From positions 1 through 48,268 of the forward strand of contig JAFXMI010000031.1 of assembly GCA_017530505.1 (NCBI GenBank): a stretch of DNA of 48,268 nt, written 5' to 3'. Below are positions 1 to 8,942 of this stretch, piece after piece. The notes beneath the pieces are model-generated. The model did not search any database. It saw only the letters and a program-made list of their open reading frames with translations, and was not told the DNA's origin. The stretch is from Clostridia bacterium. Lineage in GTDB: Bacteria > Bacillota > Clostridia > TANB77 > CAG-508. Each line of letters opens with the position of its first letter. Position 1 is the first letter of the stretch. The position numbers and the translations under genes are program-made.

Positions 1-142
1 ATAAATAAAATAAAAAATGTATATTTTTGTATAAAGATTAAATCTTTTTATATTATACAATTTTTTACAAAAAATACAATGTTTTTGTTATATAAATATA
101 CGAAATTCCTGGATATTTTTATAATGAAATTTTATATTTATT

Positions 143-160
143 TTTTTTTTTTTTTTTTTG
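143..160 (+). repeat. Long poly-T tract
   Basis: An almost uninterrupted run of about 20 T lies upstream of the ATPase remnant, in a region (1-240) that is otherwise A+T-rich without a convincing gene. Such tracts are prone to length variation and sequencing error. Confidence 0.6.
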
Positions 161-240
161 TTCATCTAAAAAAAACTGTAATTTTACATTTTTTTTTAGA
201 AAAGACTATTGATATTATAAATGAAATAGGAGGAGAATCT

Positions 241-372
241 ATGGAGATAAAAAGAGACTATTATTTGAATAAACTTATAAAGGCTAAACAAGATGGCTTA
301 ATTAAGGTTGTAACAGGTATTCGTAGGTTGACGGTAAATTATGTTAGAGAATATAATTTTATAGTGACCTAA
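241..372 (+). pseudogene. Remnant of an AAA ATPase (DUF4143-type), N-terminus only
   Basis: A good ribosome binding site (GGAGGAG at about 230-236) precedes ATG 241. The first 30 or so residues (MEIKRDYYLNKLIKAK, then GLIKVVTGIRR) match the usual start of the AAA-14/DUF4143 family of standalone ATPases, in which the next residues form the Walker A loop (CGKS). Here the reading frame runs instead into about 14 unrelated residues and stops at 372. Nothing of the remaining 350 or so residues of that family follows. I read it as a decayed, truncated gene. A CGG at about 332-334 is not in frame, so this is not one of the CGG recoding cases. Confidence 0.6.
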
Positions 373-452
373 AATAATTATAAGAAGCTGTAAATTTTAT
401 TTAAAAAAAATATAACAAATTGTAATAAATTTAATGAAATTCTATTTTTTTC

Positions 453-481
453 TTGAAATTATTTTATCAAAATGGTATAAT
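453..481 (+). promoter_or_regulatory. Sigma-A type promoter for the glycosyltransferase gene
   Basis: TTGAAA at 453-458, a 17-base spacer and a perfect TATAAT at 476-481, 41 bases before the start codon at 523. A good AAAGGAG ribosome binding site follows. Confidence 0.8.
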
Positions 482-522
482 ATAAAAAGTGTTATAATAA
501 AAGTATAGAAAAGGAGTTACAA

Positions 523-1749
523 ATGAAGTATCTATATCTTTTACAGCAAGCTATCATTTGGGTTATAACAGTTTATTGGTTATACCAATTAGTAGTTAGC
601 TTATGCTCTCTTATTAAGTTAAAAGATAAACCGTTAATTATAAACAAAGAGCATAAATTTATGGCTATTATACCAGCCCATAATGAAGAAGCAGTTGTAG
701 GAAATTTAGTGGAAAGTTTAAAAGCTCAAGATTATCCAGCAGACAAACTAGATATTTATGTTATAGCTGATAATTGTACAGATGATACAGCTAGAATAGC
801 TAAGGAATCTGGAGCTATAGTATTAAAAAGATTTGATGAAACAAAGAAAACAAAAGGATATGCTTTAAATTGGTTTTTAAAACAAAAAATTGAAGAAAAT
901 GCTGATTATGATGCTTTTTGTGTTTTTGATGCTGATAATATCGTTGATAAAAACTTTATAAAAAATATGAATAAAAAACTATGTCAAGGGGAAGAAATAG
1001 TTCAAGGATATAGAGATATTAAAAATCCAAAAGATTCCTGGGTTTCTTCAGGATATGCTATTTTTTACTGGATGATGCATAGATTTTATCATTTAGCTAG
1101 ATATAATTTAGGTTTATCTGCTTTATTAAATGGTACTGGCTTTATGGTTAAATTTGATTTAGTAAAACCAAATGGTTGGCAAACTATAACATTAACTGAA
1201 GATATAGAGTTTTCGCTTATGAATATAATTGATGGAAGAAAAGTAGGATGGTCAACAGATGCTATTGTTTACGACGAACAGCCTATTACTTTTTCACAAA
1301 GTTGGTCTCAACGTTCTAGATGGACTGTTGGACATATTCAATGTATGAAACATTATACTACTGATTTGGCAAAAGGAGTAGCAGAATATAAAACATTAAT
1401 GAACTTTGACGGATTGCTTTATATGTTTGGTATTCCAATGATGATAATTACATTACTATTATTAGTTATTAATTTTATTTTATATAGCGGTGGAGAAATG
1501 GCAAAAATAGATTTAATATGGAGCTTTGCTAAATATGGAATATCTACTTTTATAACACCAATATTAATTTCAGTAATTATAATGAAATTAGATAAAAGAG
1601 ATGTAAAATCAATGTGGTTTGGTATTTTGTGTTATCCGCTATTTATGGGATCATGGATTTTGATTAATCTAAAATGCTTAATTAATCCAAATACAAAATG
1701 GGAGAAAATAAATCATGTTAGAAGTATAAAAATTAGAGAGGTTGCATAA
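523..1749 (+). CDS. Membrane glycosyltransferase, family 2
   Basis: Predicted processive-type inverting glycosyltransferase of 408 residues that would transfer sugars from a nucleotide-sugar at the inner face of the membrane. An N-terminal membrane segment (about residues 8-28) precedes the GT-A domain, which shows AIIPAHNEEAVVG (about 48-60), ADNCTDDTA (about 86-94), a DAD metal motif (FDADN, about 138), the TLTEDIEF acceptor-site motif (about 225) and QRSRW (about 265), the Q-x-x-RW signature of cellulose/hyaluronan synthase-like enzymes. Two or three membrane segments end the protein. The sugar and acceptor cannot be told. It is monocistronic, with its own promoter and a strong terminator. 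Confidence 0.88.
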   Translation: MKYLYLLQQAIIWVITVYWLYQLVVSLCSLIKLKDKPLIINKEHKFMAIIPAHNEEAVVGNLVESLKAQDYPADKLDIYVIADNCTDDTARIAKESGAIVLKRFDETKKTKGYALNWFLKQKIEENADYDAFCVFDADNIVDKNFIKNMNKKLCQGEEIVQGYRDIKNPKDSWVSSGYAIFYWMMHRFYHLARYNLGLSALLNGTGFMVKFDLVKPNGWQTITLTEDIEFSLMNIIDGRKVGWSTDAIVYDEQPITFSQSWSQRSRWTVGHIQCMKHYTTDLAKGVAEYKTLMNFDGLLYMFGIPMMIITLLLLVINFILYSGGEMAKIDLIWSFAKYGISTFITPILISVIIMKLDKRDVKSMWFGILCYPLFMGSWILINLKCLINPNTKWEKINHVRSIKIREVA

Positions 1750-1775
1750 AAGAATAAAAATAAGAAATATCTATA

Positions 1776-1812
1776 AAAAGAAACAATTCAAAATTTGAAT
1801 TGTTTCTTTTTA
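1776..1812 (+). terminator. Rho-independent terminator after the glycosyltransferase gene
   Basis: Near-perfect palindrome (arms 1776-1792 and 1794-1810, based on AAGAAACAATTC / GAATTGTTTCTT) ending in a T-rich tail. It can work in both directions. Confidence 0.85.
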
Positions 1813-1864
1813 TAAATAAAGTTTAAGATAAAGAAATATAAATGTAAATATAAGTATAAAATAC

Positions 1865-1893
1865 TTGAAAAAAAGTGATAAAAATGATAATAT
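1865..1893 (+). promoter_or_regulatory. Probable promoter for the pilin-like gene
   Basis: TTGAAA at 1865-1870 and TAATAT at 1888-1893 with a 17-base spacer. The -10 box is imperfect. Confidence 0.5.
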
Positions 1894-1922
1894 TATATAG
1901 TAAAAAATAAAAGGAGTATTTT

Positions 1923-2453
1923 ATGCTAAAGATAAAAAATGAAAATGGAATTTCCCTAATAGTATTAGTTGTAACAATTATTGTATTATTTATTATATTT
2001 AGTGTTACTATAAATATTGGTACAGAATCTATTTATTCAAGTAAAGACAAAAAATTGATGGCAGAGATTGAAATTGTTCAACAAGCTTGTATTTCTGAAT
2101 ATGAAATAGCAAATAAATTGGGGTATTTAGAAAATCCATCTACAGTACCAGCAAATTTTGTTGGTACAGAAGTATTAGTTGCTAATTTACCCTCTATTAC
2201 AGGAAAATGGGTTATAGAAACAGAACCTTTAGAGGCTTATAAAAAATATTTTAGATTAAATCCTTATGAATTAGAACAATTAGGAATTAAAAATTCAGAA
2301 GATACTTATATAGTAAATTATTATACCGGAGAAGTATATAATGAAACAGTTAGAGAGACGTCTGATAACGTTCTACTATATATAAAATCTTTATCATCTA
2401 ACCAAGTTCAAAAGCAAATAGATAATACGAGTTTTGTAGATGAAACATGGTAA
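1923..2453 (+). CDS. Pilin-like protein with N-terminal class III/type IV signal
   Basis: 176 residues. The start MLKIKNENG followed by ISLIVLVVTIIVLFI is the short basic leader, glycine and long hydrophobic helix of type IV pilin-like proteins, as seen in many clostridial surface proteins of the GISLIVLVITIIV type. Cleavage would fall after the glycine at residue 9. The glutamate usual at mature position 5 is absent, as is common in this clostridial variant. The remainder is a soluble domain I do not recognise. There is a good AAGGAG site 8 bases before the ATG. No prepilin peptidase or pilus ATPase lies in the window. It sits 36 bases before murB and may be cotranscribed with it. Confidence 0.7.
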   Translation: MLKIKNENGISLIVLVVTIIVLFIIFSVTINIGTESIYSSKDKKLMAEIEIVQQACISEYEIANKLGYLENPSTVPANFVGTEVLVANLPSITGKWVIETEPLEAYKKYFRLNPYELEQLGIKNSEDTYIVNYYTGEVYNETVRETSDNVLLYIKSLSSNQVQKQIDNTSFVDETW

Positions 2454-2489
2454 AATAAGCTAAGGAAAAGTTTGATAGGAGAGATTTAT

Positions 2490-3405
2490 TTGATAAATTA
2501 TTTAAAAGAACTTCAAAAAAGTTTAGGAAAAGAAAGTGTTTTAGAAAATGAGCCAATGTCTAAACATACTTCTTTTAAAATTGGAGGAGTAGCAGATTTT
2601 TATGTAAAACCAAGTAATTTAGAGCAAATAAGATTTGTATTAGAGCTAAGTAGAAACAATGGTATTCCACTTACTATTGTTGGAAACGGAACCAATTTAT
2701 TAGTATCAGATAATGGAATTAGAGGAATTGTACTAAAACCAGAAATAAATGATTTTGTTGTAAAAAGGGAAAAAGATAAAGCAAAAATAGTTGTTGGAAG
2801 TGGTTTTCCTGTTCGGTAAACTTAGTAATATAGCTCTAAAAGAAGAACTTACTGGAATAGAGTTTTTATCTGGAATTCCTGGAACAATTGGTGGTGCAAT
2901 AAGGATGAATGCTGGTGCTTATGGAAGTGAAATGAAAGATGTTATTATTTCTACAAAATATATAGAAAAAAATGGTAAAATCAAAAAAATAAATTTAAAA
3001 GAACATGAATTTGAATATAGAAATAGTATTTTTTCTAAATTAGATGTTATTATTTTAGAAACGACAATAGAATTAAAATATGGAAATAAAGATGATATTT
3101 CAAATAGAATAAATGAATATATGAAAAATAGAATAGAAAAACAGCCATTGGATTTACCTAGTGCTGGTAGCGTTTTTAAAAGAAACAATAATTTTATTAT
3201 AGCTAAAATGATAGATGAGTGTGGATTAAAAGGATTTAGAATAGGTGATGCTGCTGTATCAGAAAAACATGCTGGATTTATTGTAAATTTAGGAAAAGCT
3301 ACTTGTAAAGATGTTTTAGAATTAATAGAATATATAAAAGAAAAAGTTAGAAAAAAATTTAATCAAGATATAAAGCTAGAAATTTTAATGATAGGAGATA
3401 TGTAA
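2490..3405 (+). CDS. murB: UDP-N-acetylenolpyruvoylglucosamine reductase, read through a +1 shift at CGG
   Basis: FAD enzyme that reduces UDP-GlcNAc-enolpyruvate to UDP-MurNAc in peptidoglycan synthesis. The first part shows KHTSFKIGGVADF and GNGTNLLVSDNGIRG; the second shows GIPGTIGGAIRMNAGAYG, YRNSIFS, SAGSVFKR and the C-terminal GFRIGDAAVSEKHAGF. The parts are in different frames: after GSGFPV the 0 frame reads CGG (2814-2816) then TAA. Dropping the C gives GFPV-GKLSNIA, exactly the family motif. The total is about 304 residues, a normal MurB length, so nothing else is missing. I choose TTG 2490 because AGGAGAG lies 7 bases upstream. It is followed directly by yvcK, as in many Firmicutes. 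Confidence 0.93.
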
Positions 3406-5022
3406 GTGAAATCTTTTTTAGAATGGTTCAAAGGTAGTACGAAAGTTAAAAGATGGATATTTTTAATATTATTAGGTGTTGCTCTAACTTGTTATTCTTT
3501 TGCAAAAATCCTAGTAACAAAAGAAATAGCTTTTTCAGAGTTATGGAAAATTATTATTTTATTTGTTATTGGTTTTTTTAGTATAACAATGGGAATTGTA
3601 TTTATACAAAGAAGAATGCTTGAATTAATTATTGAAGCAAACGACGATAGTGAAAAAGGAAGAAAAGCAAAAGTTAATATTCAATCATTAATATTTAATA
3701 AAAAGGTTTATGAAGATGGTCCTAAAATTGTTTTAATAGGTGGAGGACCAGGATTAAATACAGTTATTGAAGGATTAAAGAAATATACAAATAATATTAC
3801 TGCAATTGTAACAATGTCAGATTACGGAATGATGTCAACTTCTTCTGGAGTAGAATTAGATTCACTTCCGCTTGAAGAAATTAAAGATAGTATTATAGCA
3901 ATGTCAGATCATGAAGAACTTATGAAAGAATTAATGACACATAAATTTTTAAACAAAAGGCTTAATGGTTTAAATTTTGGTGATATTTATTTAACAGCTA
4001 TGAATGAAATATATAATAATATTTCAGAGGCAATTCAAAAAAGTACAGAAGTTTTAAATATTACAGGAAAAGTAATTCCAGCAACATTAGATAAAGTAAA
4101 AATATGTGCTGAATTAAATGATGGAACTGTTATTGAACAAAAAGATAAAATACCAGAAATTGTTTCAGAAAAAATTGAAACAATTAATAGAATTTTTATT
4201 TCACCATCAAATTGTAAACCAGCCCCAGGAGTTTTGGAGGCAATTGCTGATGCAGAGGCTATAATAATAGGCCCTGGAAGTTTATATACAAATGTTATTC
4301 CAAATTTACTAGTTAAAAATGTTGCAAAAGCGGTAAAAGATAGCAAAGCAATTAAATTATATGTTTCAAATATAATGACTGAACAAGGACAAACAGATAG
4401 TTATTCTTTATCAGATCATGTTAAAGCCATTAGATCTCATGTTGGTACAGGAGTTTTTGATATAGTTCTTGCAGATACTGGTGAGGTTATTCCAGAATAT
4501 ATTAGAAAATATAATCAAGAAGGAGCAGATATTGTTGAAGCTAATATTACAAAAACATCTTCTTATGGAGTAAGAGTTATTCAAAGAAACATGTCATGTA
4601 TAAAGGATAATAAAGTAAGACATAATTCTGATTTAATTGCATCTACAATAATAGAGCTAATTTGTAATGATTTAAAATTTAAAGATAAACAGAATGAAAC
4701 AGAATACTTATTATTAAATTCTGTTTTGAAACAACAAAAAAAGATTCAACAAAAAAGAGAAAAACAGGATATTAAGAAAAATAGAAATTCAAATAGAATT
4801 GATAAAAAAGAAAAAAAAGCTCATCATTCAAAAAGTAAATTTGCTATAAAATATAGTGAAAGAGTTAAAGCAATTCAAAATTCAGACGAATTAATTTTAA
4901 AAAAGAAAAATGAAATTGTTGAAAAGAATCTTCCTAATTTAAAAAATATTGATGATATGAAAAAACAAAAGGATAGAATTACAGCTACTTTGGAGGAAAT
5001 AAAAAATAAGTATAAAAAGTAG
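3406..5022 (+). CDS. yvcK: YvcK/CofD-like gluconeogenesis factor with membrane and lysine-rich extensions
   Basis: 538 residues against about 320 for the Bacillus protein. The CofD-like core starts near residue 105 (KIVLIGGGPGLNTVIEGLKK) and includes NITAIVTMSDYG and PAPGVLEAIADAEAIIIGPGSLYTN as PAPGVL / IIIGPGS. The usual DDGGSSG loop is SDYGMMSTSSG here, a notable change in a substrate-binding loop. Before the core are two membrane segments (about residues 18-35 and 45-65); after it come about 100 lysine-rich, probably coiled-coil residues. The GTG start abuts the murB stop. In Bacillus, YvcK is needed for gluconeogenic growth and for placing penicillin-binding proteins, which fits murB as neighbour. 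WhiA and RapZ, its frequent partners, are not here. Confidence 0.85.
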   Translation: MKSFLEWFKGSTKVKRWIFLILLGVALTCYSFAKILVTKEIAFSELWKIIILFVIGFFSITMGIVFIQRRMLELIIEANDDSEKGRKAKVNIQSLIFNKKVYEDGPKIVLIGGGPGLNTVIEGLKKYTNNITAIVTMSDYGMMSTSSGVELDSLPLEEIKDSIIAMSDHEELMKELMTHKFLNKRLNGLNFGDIYLTAMNEIYNNISEAIQKSTEVLNITGKVIPATLDKVKICAELNDGTVIEQKDKIPEIVSEKIETINRIFISPSNCKPAPGVLEAIADAEAIIIGPGSLYTNVIPNLLVKNVAKAVKDSKAIKLYVSNIMTEQGQTDSYSLSDHVKAIRSHVGTGVFDIVLADTGEVIPEYIRKYNQEGADIVEANITKTSSYGVRVIQRNMSCIKDNKVRHNSDLIASTIIELICNDLKFKDKQNETEYLLLNSVLKQQKKIQQKREKQDIKKNRNSNRIDKKEKKAHHSKSKFAIKYSERVKAIQNSDELILKKKNEIVEKNLPNLKNIDDMKKQKDRITATLEEIKNKYKK

Positions 5023-5180
5023 GTGGAGGTATAAATTAACTTAAAATGCTTTAAAGAATATGATGTTAGAAATGTATTTTAGTAGATGTTTTAATAAATT
5101 ACAATAATCATGAAAAGCCTTTATTAAAAAGAGAATAGGGGCTTATGGAATGTTAATATAATTTGGTAGGAGGAGATTAA

Positions 5181-6104
5181 GTGATTGATAATAGTAATGG
5201 CATTGTAAATAATGATTTAAGAACATTTTTTTCTGGTGTTGATGAGATAGCAAAATATATGACGTTATTGAGAGCAGATAAAATTGCTCCTAATATATTT
5301 AGATTGGATAATGTAGATTTTTCTATAAATCCTTTTGATGAAAAAATTTTAGGAATAAGTTTTGATAGTAAATTTATAGATGTAATTAGTGGATTATTAA
5401 AAAGGTTTAAAATGAGTGATTCTATTTTAGGGGAAACTATTATTAGCTTAGATGCGCTAGTTTTAATTTATACTGCTTTAAATTTAATGCAAAAAAATTT
5501 AAAGCATACTGAAAATGTTGATCAGGAATTTGATAAACATTTTAGAAGAAATTTAAGGCAAGTAAGAAAAGAAATGCTATTAAGTGTATTACAAAATAAT
5601 AATACAAAAAAATATAAAGGAAATTTTAGTTTTTTTGATAATAGTATTACTCCTTTTTTAGATAAAGAATTTAATCTAGATAGTTTTTTAGATCAATGTA
5701 TATTTAATACTAATGGATGTTCTTCTAAAAATGGTAAATTAACTATTAACTGGAGAACACGAAAAAGACCAGAGCTTGTTTATGGTTTTCAAAATTCAAA
5801 TGAAGGAAATGTTACTTTTGCAATTTCTAAAGGAAAAAATTCTAATTCAAGTTTAAATGTATTTCATTTTTTACCAATTTTACCAACTGCAGATAAGCCT
5901 GAAGAAGTTCAAATATTTAGTGTTGGTAGTGAAAATCATTCAATACATTATTTTCCTGAAACAGGAATAATTACTGAAAAAACTGATGGAAGAGATTCTA
6001 TTTTATCTAGACGAGCTACAGAGGATGATATAGAAGGAATATTAAAAACGCTAAGAAATCTTAAATGTAATGATTCATTTCAAACCTTACTACAAACCCT
6101 ATGA
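5181..6104 (+). CDS. Hypothetical protein, 307 aa
   Basis: I do not recognise this protein. It starts at GTG 5181 with a strong AGGAGGAG site. It looks soluble: an N-terminal mixed half with a helical stretch of alternating charge near residues 105-140 (QEFDKHFRRNLRQVRKEML), then a beta-rich C-terminal half. There is no signal peptide or membrane segment. It is separated from yvcK by 158 bases without a clear terminator and is followed by the debranching enzyme gene, which has its own candidate -10 box at 6162-6167. Confidence 0.65.
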   Translation: MIDNSNGIVNNDLRTFFSGVDEIAKYMTLLRADKIAPNIFRLDNVDFSINPFDEKILGISFDSKFIDVISGLLKRFKMSDSILGETIISLDALVLIYTALNLMQKNLKHTENVDQEFDKHFRRNLRQVRKEMLLSVLQNNNTKKYKGNFSFFDNSITPFLDKEFNLDSFLDQCIFNTNGCSSKNGKLTINWRTRKRPELVYGFQNSNEGNVTFAISKGKNSNSSLNVFHFLPILPTADKPEEVQIFSVGSENHSIHYFPETGIITEKTDGRDSILSRRATEDDIEGILKTLRNLKCNDSFQTLLQTL

Positions 6105-6161
6105 ATTGTAATGAGATATAAAAAAAGGAGTTTTAAATATAGACTTTTATATAAAAAATGA

Positions 6162-6167
6162 TATAAT
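6162..6167 (+). promoter_or_regulatory. -10 box before the debranching enzyme gene
   Basis: A perfect TATAAT 26 bases before the start codon. The -35 region is poor (TAGACT at about 6140), so the promoter is only a candidate. Confidence 0.45.
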
Positions 6168-6193
6168 TTAAAAAAATTAGGAGTATAGTACAA

Positions 6194-8239
6194 ATGAAAA
6201 TAAGTAGGAAACAGTTAGATTTACAAACTGGGCTTAAACGTGAATGGCTTATATCAAATGGTATAGGTGGATTTGCTTCAAGTACAGTTCTTGGAGCAAA
6301 TACAAGAAGATATCATGGGCTATTAATAGCTCCATTGCTTCCTCCTGCCAGTCGTCATTTATTAATATCAAAGTTAGATGAAAGTATAAAAATTGGGGAT
6401 AAAAAGTATAATTTATTTACTAATCTTTGTAAGAATTATGTTTCTGAAGGCTATAAATATTTACAAGGATTTGAAAAAAAGTATATTCCAATATTTAATT
6501 TTAAAGTTAATAATATAAATATTACTAAAAAAGTAACAATGGTTTATGGAAGAAATACTGTTGTAGTTACTTATACAATAAAAACTGATGAAGAAGATGC
6601 TATTCTAACATTAGCTCCTATTGTAAGTTTTAGAGATTTTCATCATATTAATACAAATGGGGTCTTTAAAATTATTCAAAAAATAGATGGAAGAAAAGTT
6701 AGACTCGAAATAAATGGAAATGCTCAAACTCCAATTTATACATATGTTTCTGAAGGGAATTATATTGAACACAATAATGATATATTTGAAAATATGTATT
6801 ATATAAAAGAAGATGAACGTGGTTTTATAGCTGAAGAAAACTTAGTTGTTTCTGGTAGGTATGAAATATATATTCCTAATAAAACTGAAAAAACGATTAC
6901 TTTTGTAGGATCTTTAGAAGATAATACTGAAAATGTAGATGGTGAAAAAGCTATTTTATCAGAGATAAATAGACAAAAAGATATAATAGAAGCAACAGAA
7001 CTTGTAAAAAATATAAAAGGATTATCTAAAGAACAAAAAAATTATAATGAATTTATAACAGATTTAATTATTTCTGCAGATTCATTTATTATAAGTAGAC
7101 CACAATTTGGAACAAAATCAATTATAGCTGGCTATCATTGGTTTTTAGATTGGGGAAGAGATGCTTTTATTGCTTTTGAAGGCTTATTGTTAATTACAAA
7201 ACGATTCGAAGATGCAAAACAAGTATTTAGAACTTTCACTAGAGATATAAAACAAGGATTAGTTCCTAATGGTTATTCAGGATTTGATGGAAGGCCAATG
7301 TATAATAGTGTAGATGCTTCCCTTCTTCTTATAGAACAGGTTAATAAGTATTTAAAATATACAGGAGATTATAAATTTGTTAAGGTAGAATTATATGATT
7401 CTTTAAAAGATATAATTGATAATTACTGTAAAGGGACAAATTTAGCTGGAAATAATGTTTTTATAGATAAAGATGGGCTTATTTGTTCTGGAACATATCA
7501 AACTCAGAATACTTGGATGGATGCAAAGATTGGAGATTATGTAGTAACTCCAAGAAATGGAAAAGTAGTTGAAATTAACGCATTATGGTATAATAGTTTA
7601 AAAACCTTAGAGTTTTTAGCTAAAAAGTTTGGAGATTATAAAGATGCAGAGGAATATAAACAAAAAGCTTCTAAATGTAAAACTGCTTTTAATAAAAAGT
7701 TTTATAATACTAGACGAAAGTGTTTGTATGATGTTTTAGGAGATGGAAAAATTAGACCAAATCAATTATTTGCGATTTCTACAACATATCCTGTTATGAA
7801 TTTAAGTTCAGAAAATGCTAAAGCTGTTTTTAATACTGTTACAGATAAATTACTTACAAGGTATGGATTAAGAACCCTTTCAAGAATTGATGAAGGTTAT
7901 ATCGGTATATATGAAGGGGATAGTTTTAAAAGAGATATGAGCTATCATCAAGGAGTATCTTGGGTATGGCTTTTAGGCCTTTATTCAGATGCATTTATAA
8001 ATATTATTAATTCAGAAAAAGATAAAAAAGAAAAAAATAATTTAAAACAGAGATATAAATTATTTATAGATAATGTTTATTCAACTTTTAAAAAAGAATT
8101 GTATAATGAGGAAAATATTCAAAGTATTTCTGAATTATATAATTCAAAACCACCATATAAGCCTGGTGGGACTTGCGCGCAGGCATGGAGCATATCAGAA
8201 ATTATTAAAATATGTACAAAAATGAATGATAAAATATAG
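6194..8239 (+). CDS. Amylo-alpha-1,6-glucosidase (glycogen debranching enzyme)
   Basis: 681 residues with the two domains of bacterial GDE-type debranching enzymes (GH133). The N-terminal beta-sandwich begins with GLKREWLISNGIGGFASS, followed by ANTRRYHGLLIAP. The C-terminal (alpha/alpha)6 barrel has WFLDWGRDAFIAFEGLL (about residue 317), NTWMDAKIGD (about 440), EINALWYNSLKTLE (about 460), DEGYIGIYEGD and GTCAQAWSISEI near the end. It removes alpha-1,6 branch points from glycogen or imported alpha-glucans in the cytoplasm. ATG 6194 follows TTAGGAG. No glg genes lie in the window, so it may act on stored or dietary glucan. Confidence 0.9.
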   Translation: MKISRKQLDLQTGLKREWLISNGIGGFASSTVLGANTRRYHGLLIAPLLPPASRHLLISKLDESIKIGDKKYNLFTNLCKNYVSEGYKYLQGFEKKYIPIFNFKVNNINITKKVTMVYGRNTVVVTYTIKTDEEDAILTLAPIVSFRDFHHINTNGVFKIIQKIDGRKVRLEINGNAQTPIYTYVSEGNYIEHNNDIFENMYYIKEDERGFIAEENLVVSGRYEIYIPNKTEKTITFVGSLEDNTENVDGEKAILSEINRQKDIIEATELVKNIKGLSKEQKNYNEFITDLIISADSFIISRPQFGTKSIIAGYHWFLDWGRDAFIAFEGLLLITKRFEDAKQVFRTFTRDIKQGLVPNGYSGFDGRPMYNSVDASLLLIEQVNKYLKYTGDYKFVKVELYDSLKDIIDNYCKGTNLAGNNVFIDKDGLICSGTYQTQNTWMDAKIGDYVVTPRNGKVVEINALWYNSLKTLEFLAKKFGDYKDAEEYKQKASKCKTAFNKKFYNTRRKCLYDVLGDGKIRPNQLFAISTTYPVMNLSSENAKAVFNTVTDKLLTRYGLRTLSRIDEGYIGIYEGDSFKRDMSYHQGVSWVWLLGLYSDAFINIINSEKDKKEKNNLKQRYKLFIDNVYSTFKKELYNEENIQSISELYNSKPPYKPGGTCAQAWSISEIIKICTKMNDKI

Positions 8240-8259
8240 ATTTAATGCAAGGATAAATT

Positions 8260-8832
8260 ATGAAATTAGAAGGATTAAAAACTAAATTTTTAGGGCAAGA
8301 TTTTAAATATTTTAGATCAATAAATTCAACTCAAATTTATGCAAAAAAATTAGATAATGAGAATAGAGCTAAAAATGGTACTGTTATACTTAGTGATATT
8401 CAAACAGAAGGAATTGGAACTCATTCTCGAAAATGGTTTACAGGTAAAGGCGATAATTTAGCCTTTACTTTTGTACTTTATCCAAATTGTAAATTAAATA
8501 ATTTTGAAAGATTTACATATTTAATTGCAGAAACTATGTTAGAAACATTACAAATTTTATATAATATTAATCTTCAAATAAAAATTCCTAATGATATTGT
8601 AAATAATGGTAAAAAAATTGCTGGAATATTAACAGAAAGTATATCCAATTTTGATATTATTAAGAAAATATTTGTTGGGATTGGATTGAACGTTAATCAA
8701 GAAATCTTTCCAGGAAATTTATCTTTAATATCAACCTCATTAAAAAAAGAATTTAATAGGGAATTTGATAGGGAGATAATTCTTAAAAAATTTTTAGAAT
8801 TATTTGAAGAAAAGTATTTACAAAGATTATAA
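8260..8832 (+). CDS. birA: Biotin--protein ligase (BirA catalytic domain only)
   Basis: 190 residues resembling the catalytic core of biotin-[acetyl-CoA carboxylase] ligase: SINSTQIYAKKL (about 20-31), GTVILSDIQTEGIGTHSRKW (about 43-62, the place of the GRGRRGR biotinyl-AMP loop, here weakly conserved), KIPNDIVNNGKKIAGILTES (about 108-127, with the catalytic-site lysine in KIAG) and VGIGLNVNQ. There is no N-terminal helix-turn-helix and little C-terminal domain, so it is unlikely to act as a repressor. Lipoate-protein ligase is the alternative, but the KIAGIL-VGIGLNVN pair favours biotin. It starts 20 bases after the debranching gene. Confidence 0.75.
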   Translation: MKLEGLKTKFLGQDFKYFRSINSTQIYAKKLDNENRAKNGTVILSDIQTEGIGTHSRKWFTGKGDNLAFTFVLYPNCKLNNFERFTYLIAETMLETLQILYNINLQIKIPNDIVNNGKKIAGILTESISNFDIIKKIFVGIGLNVNQEIFPGNLSLISTSLKKEFNREFDREIILKKFLELFEEKYLQRL

Positions 8833-8942
8833 TTTAATATTTTAACTTTTTAAATTAAGTGTAATAAACTGTGATTTGTATCTGTTTATTTTAAAAATAT
8901 TTAAATATAAAATTTTGCTTTTAGGAGGGAAAAGTTATATTT

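Noticed and set aside
325-340. CGG in the ATPase remnant as a tenth site
   Set aside because: The CGG (about 332-334) is out of frame there, and skipping a base gives GKLC then a stop, not the Walker A continuation. The gene is simply truncated.
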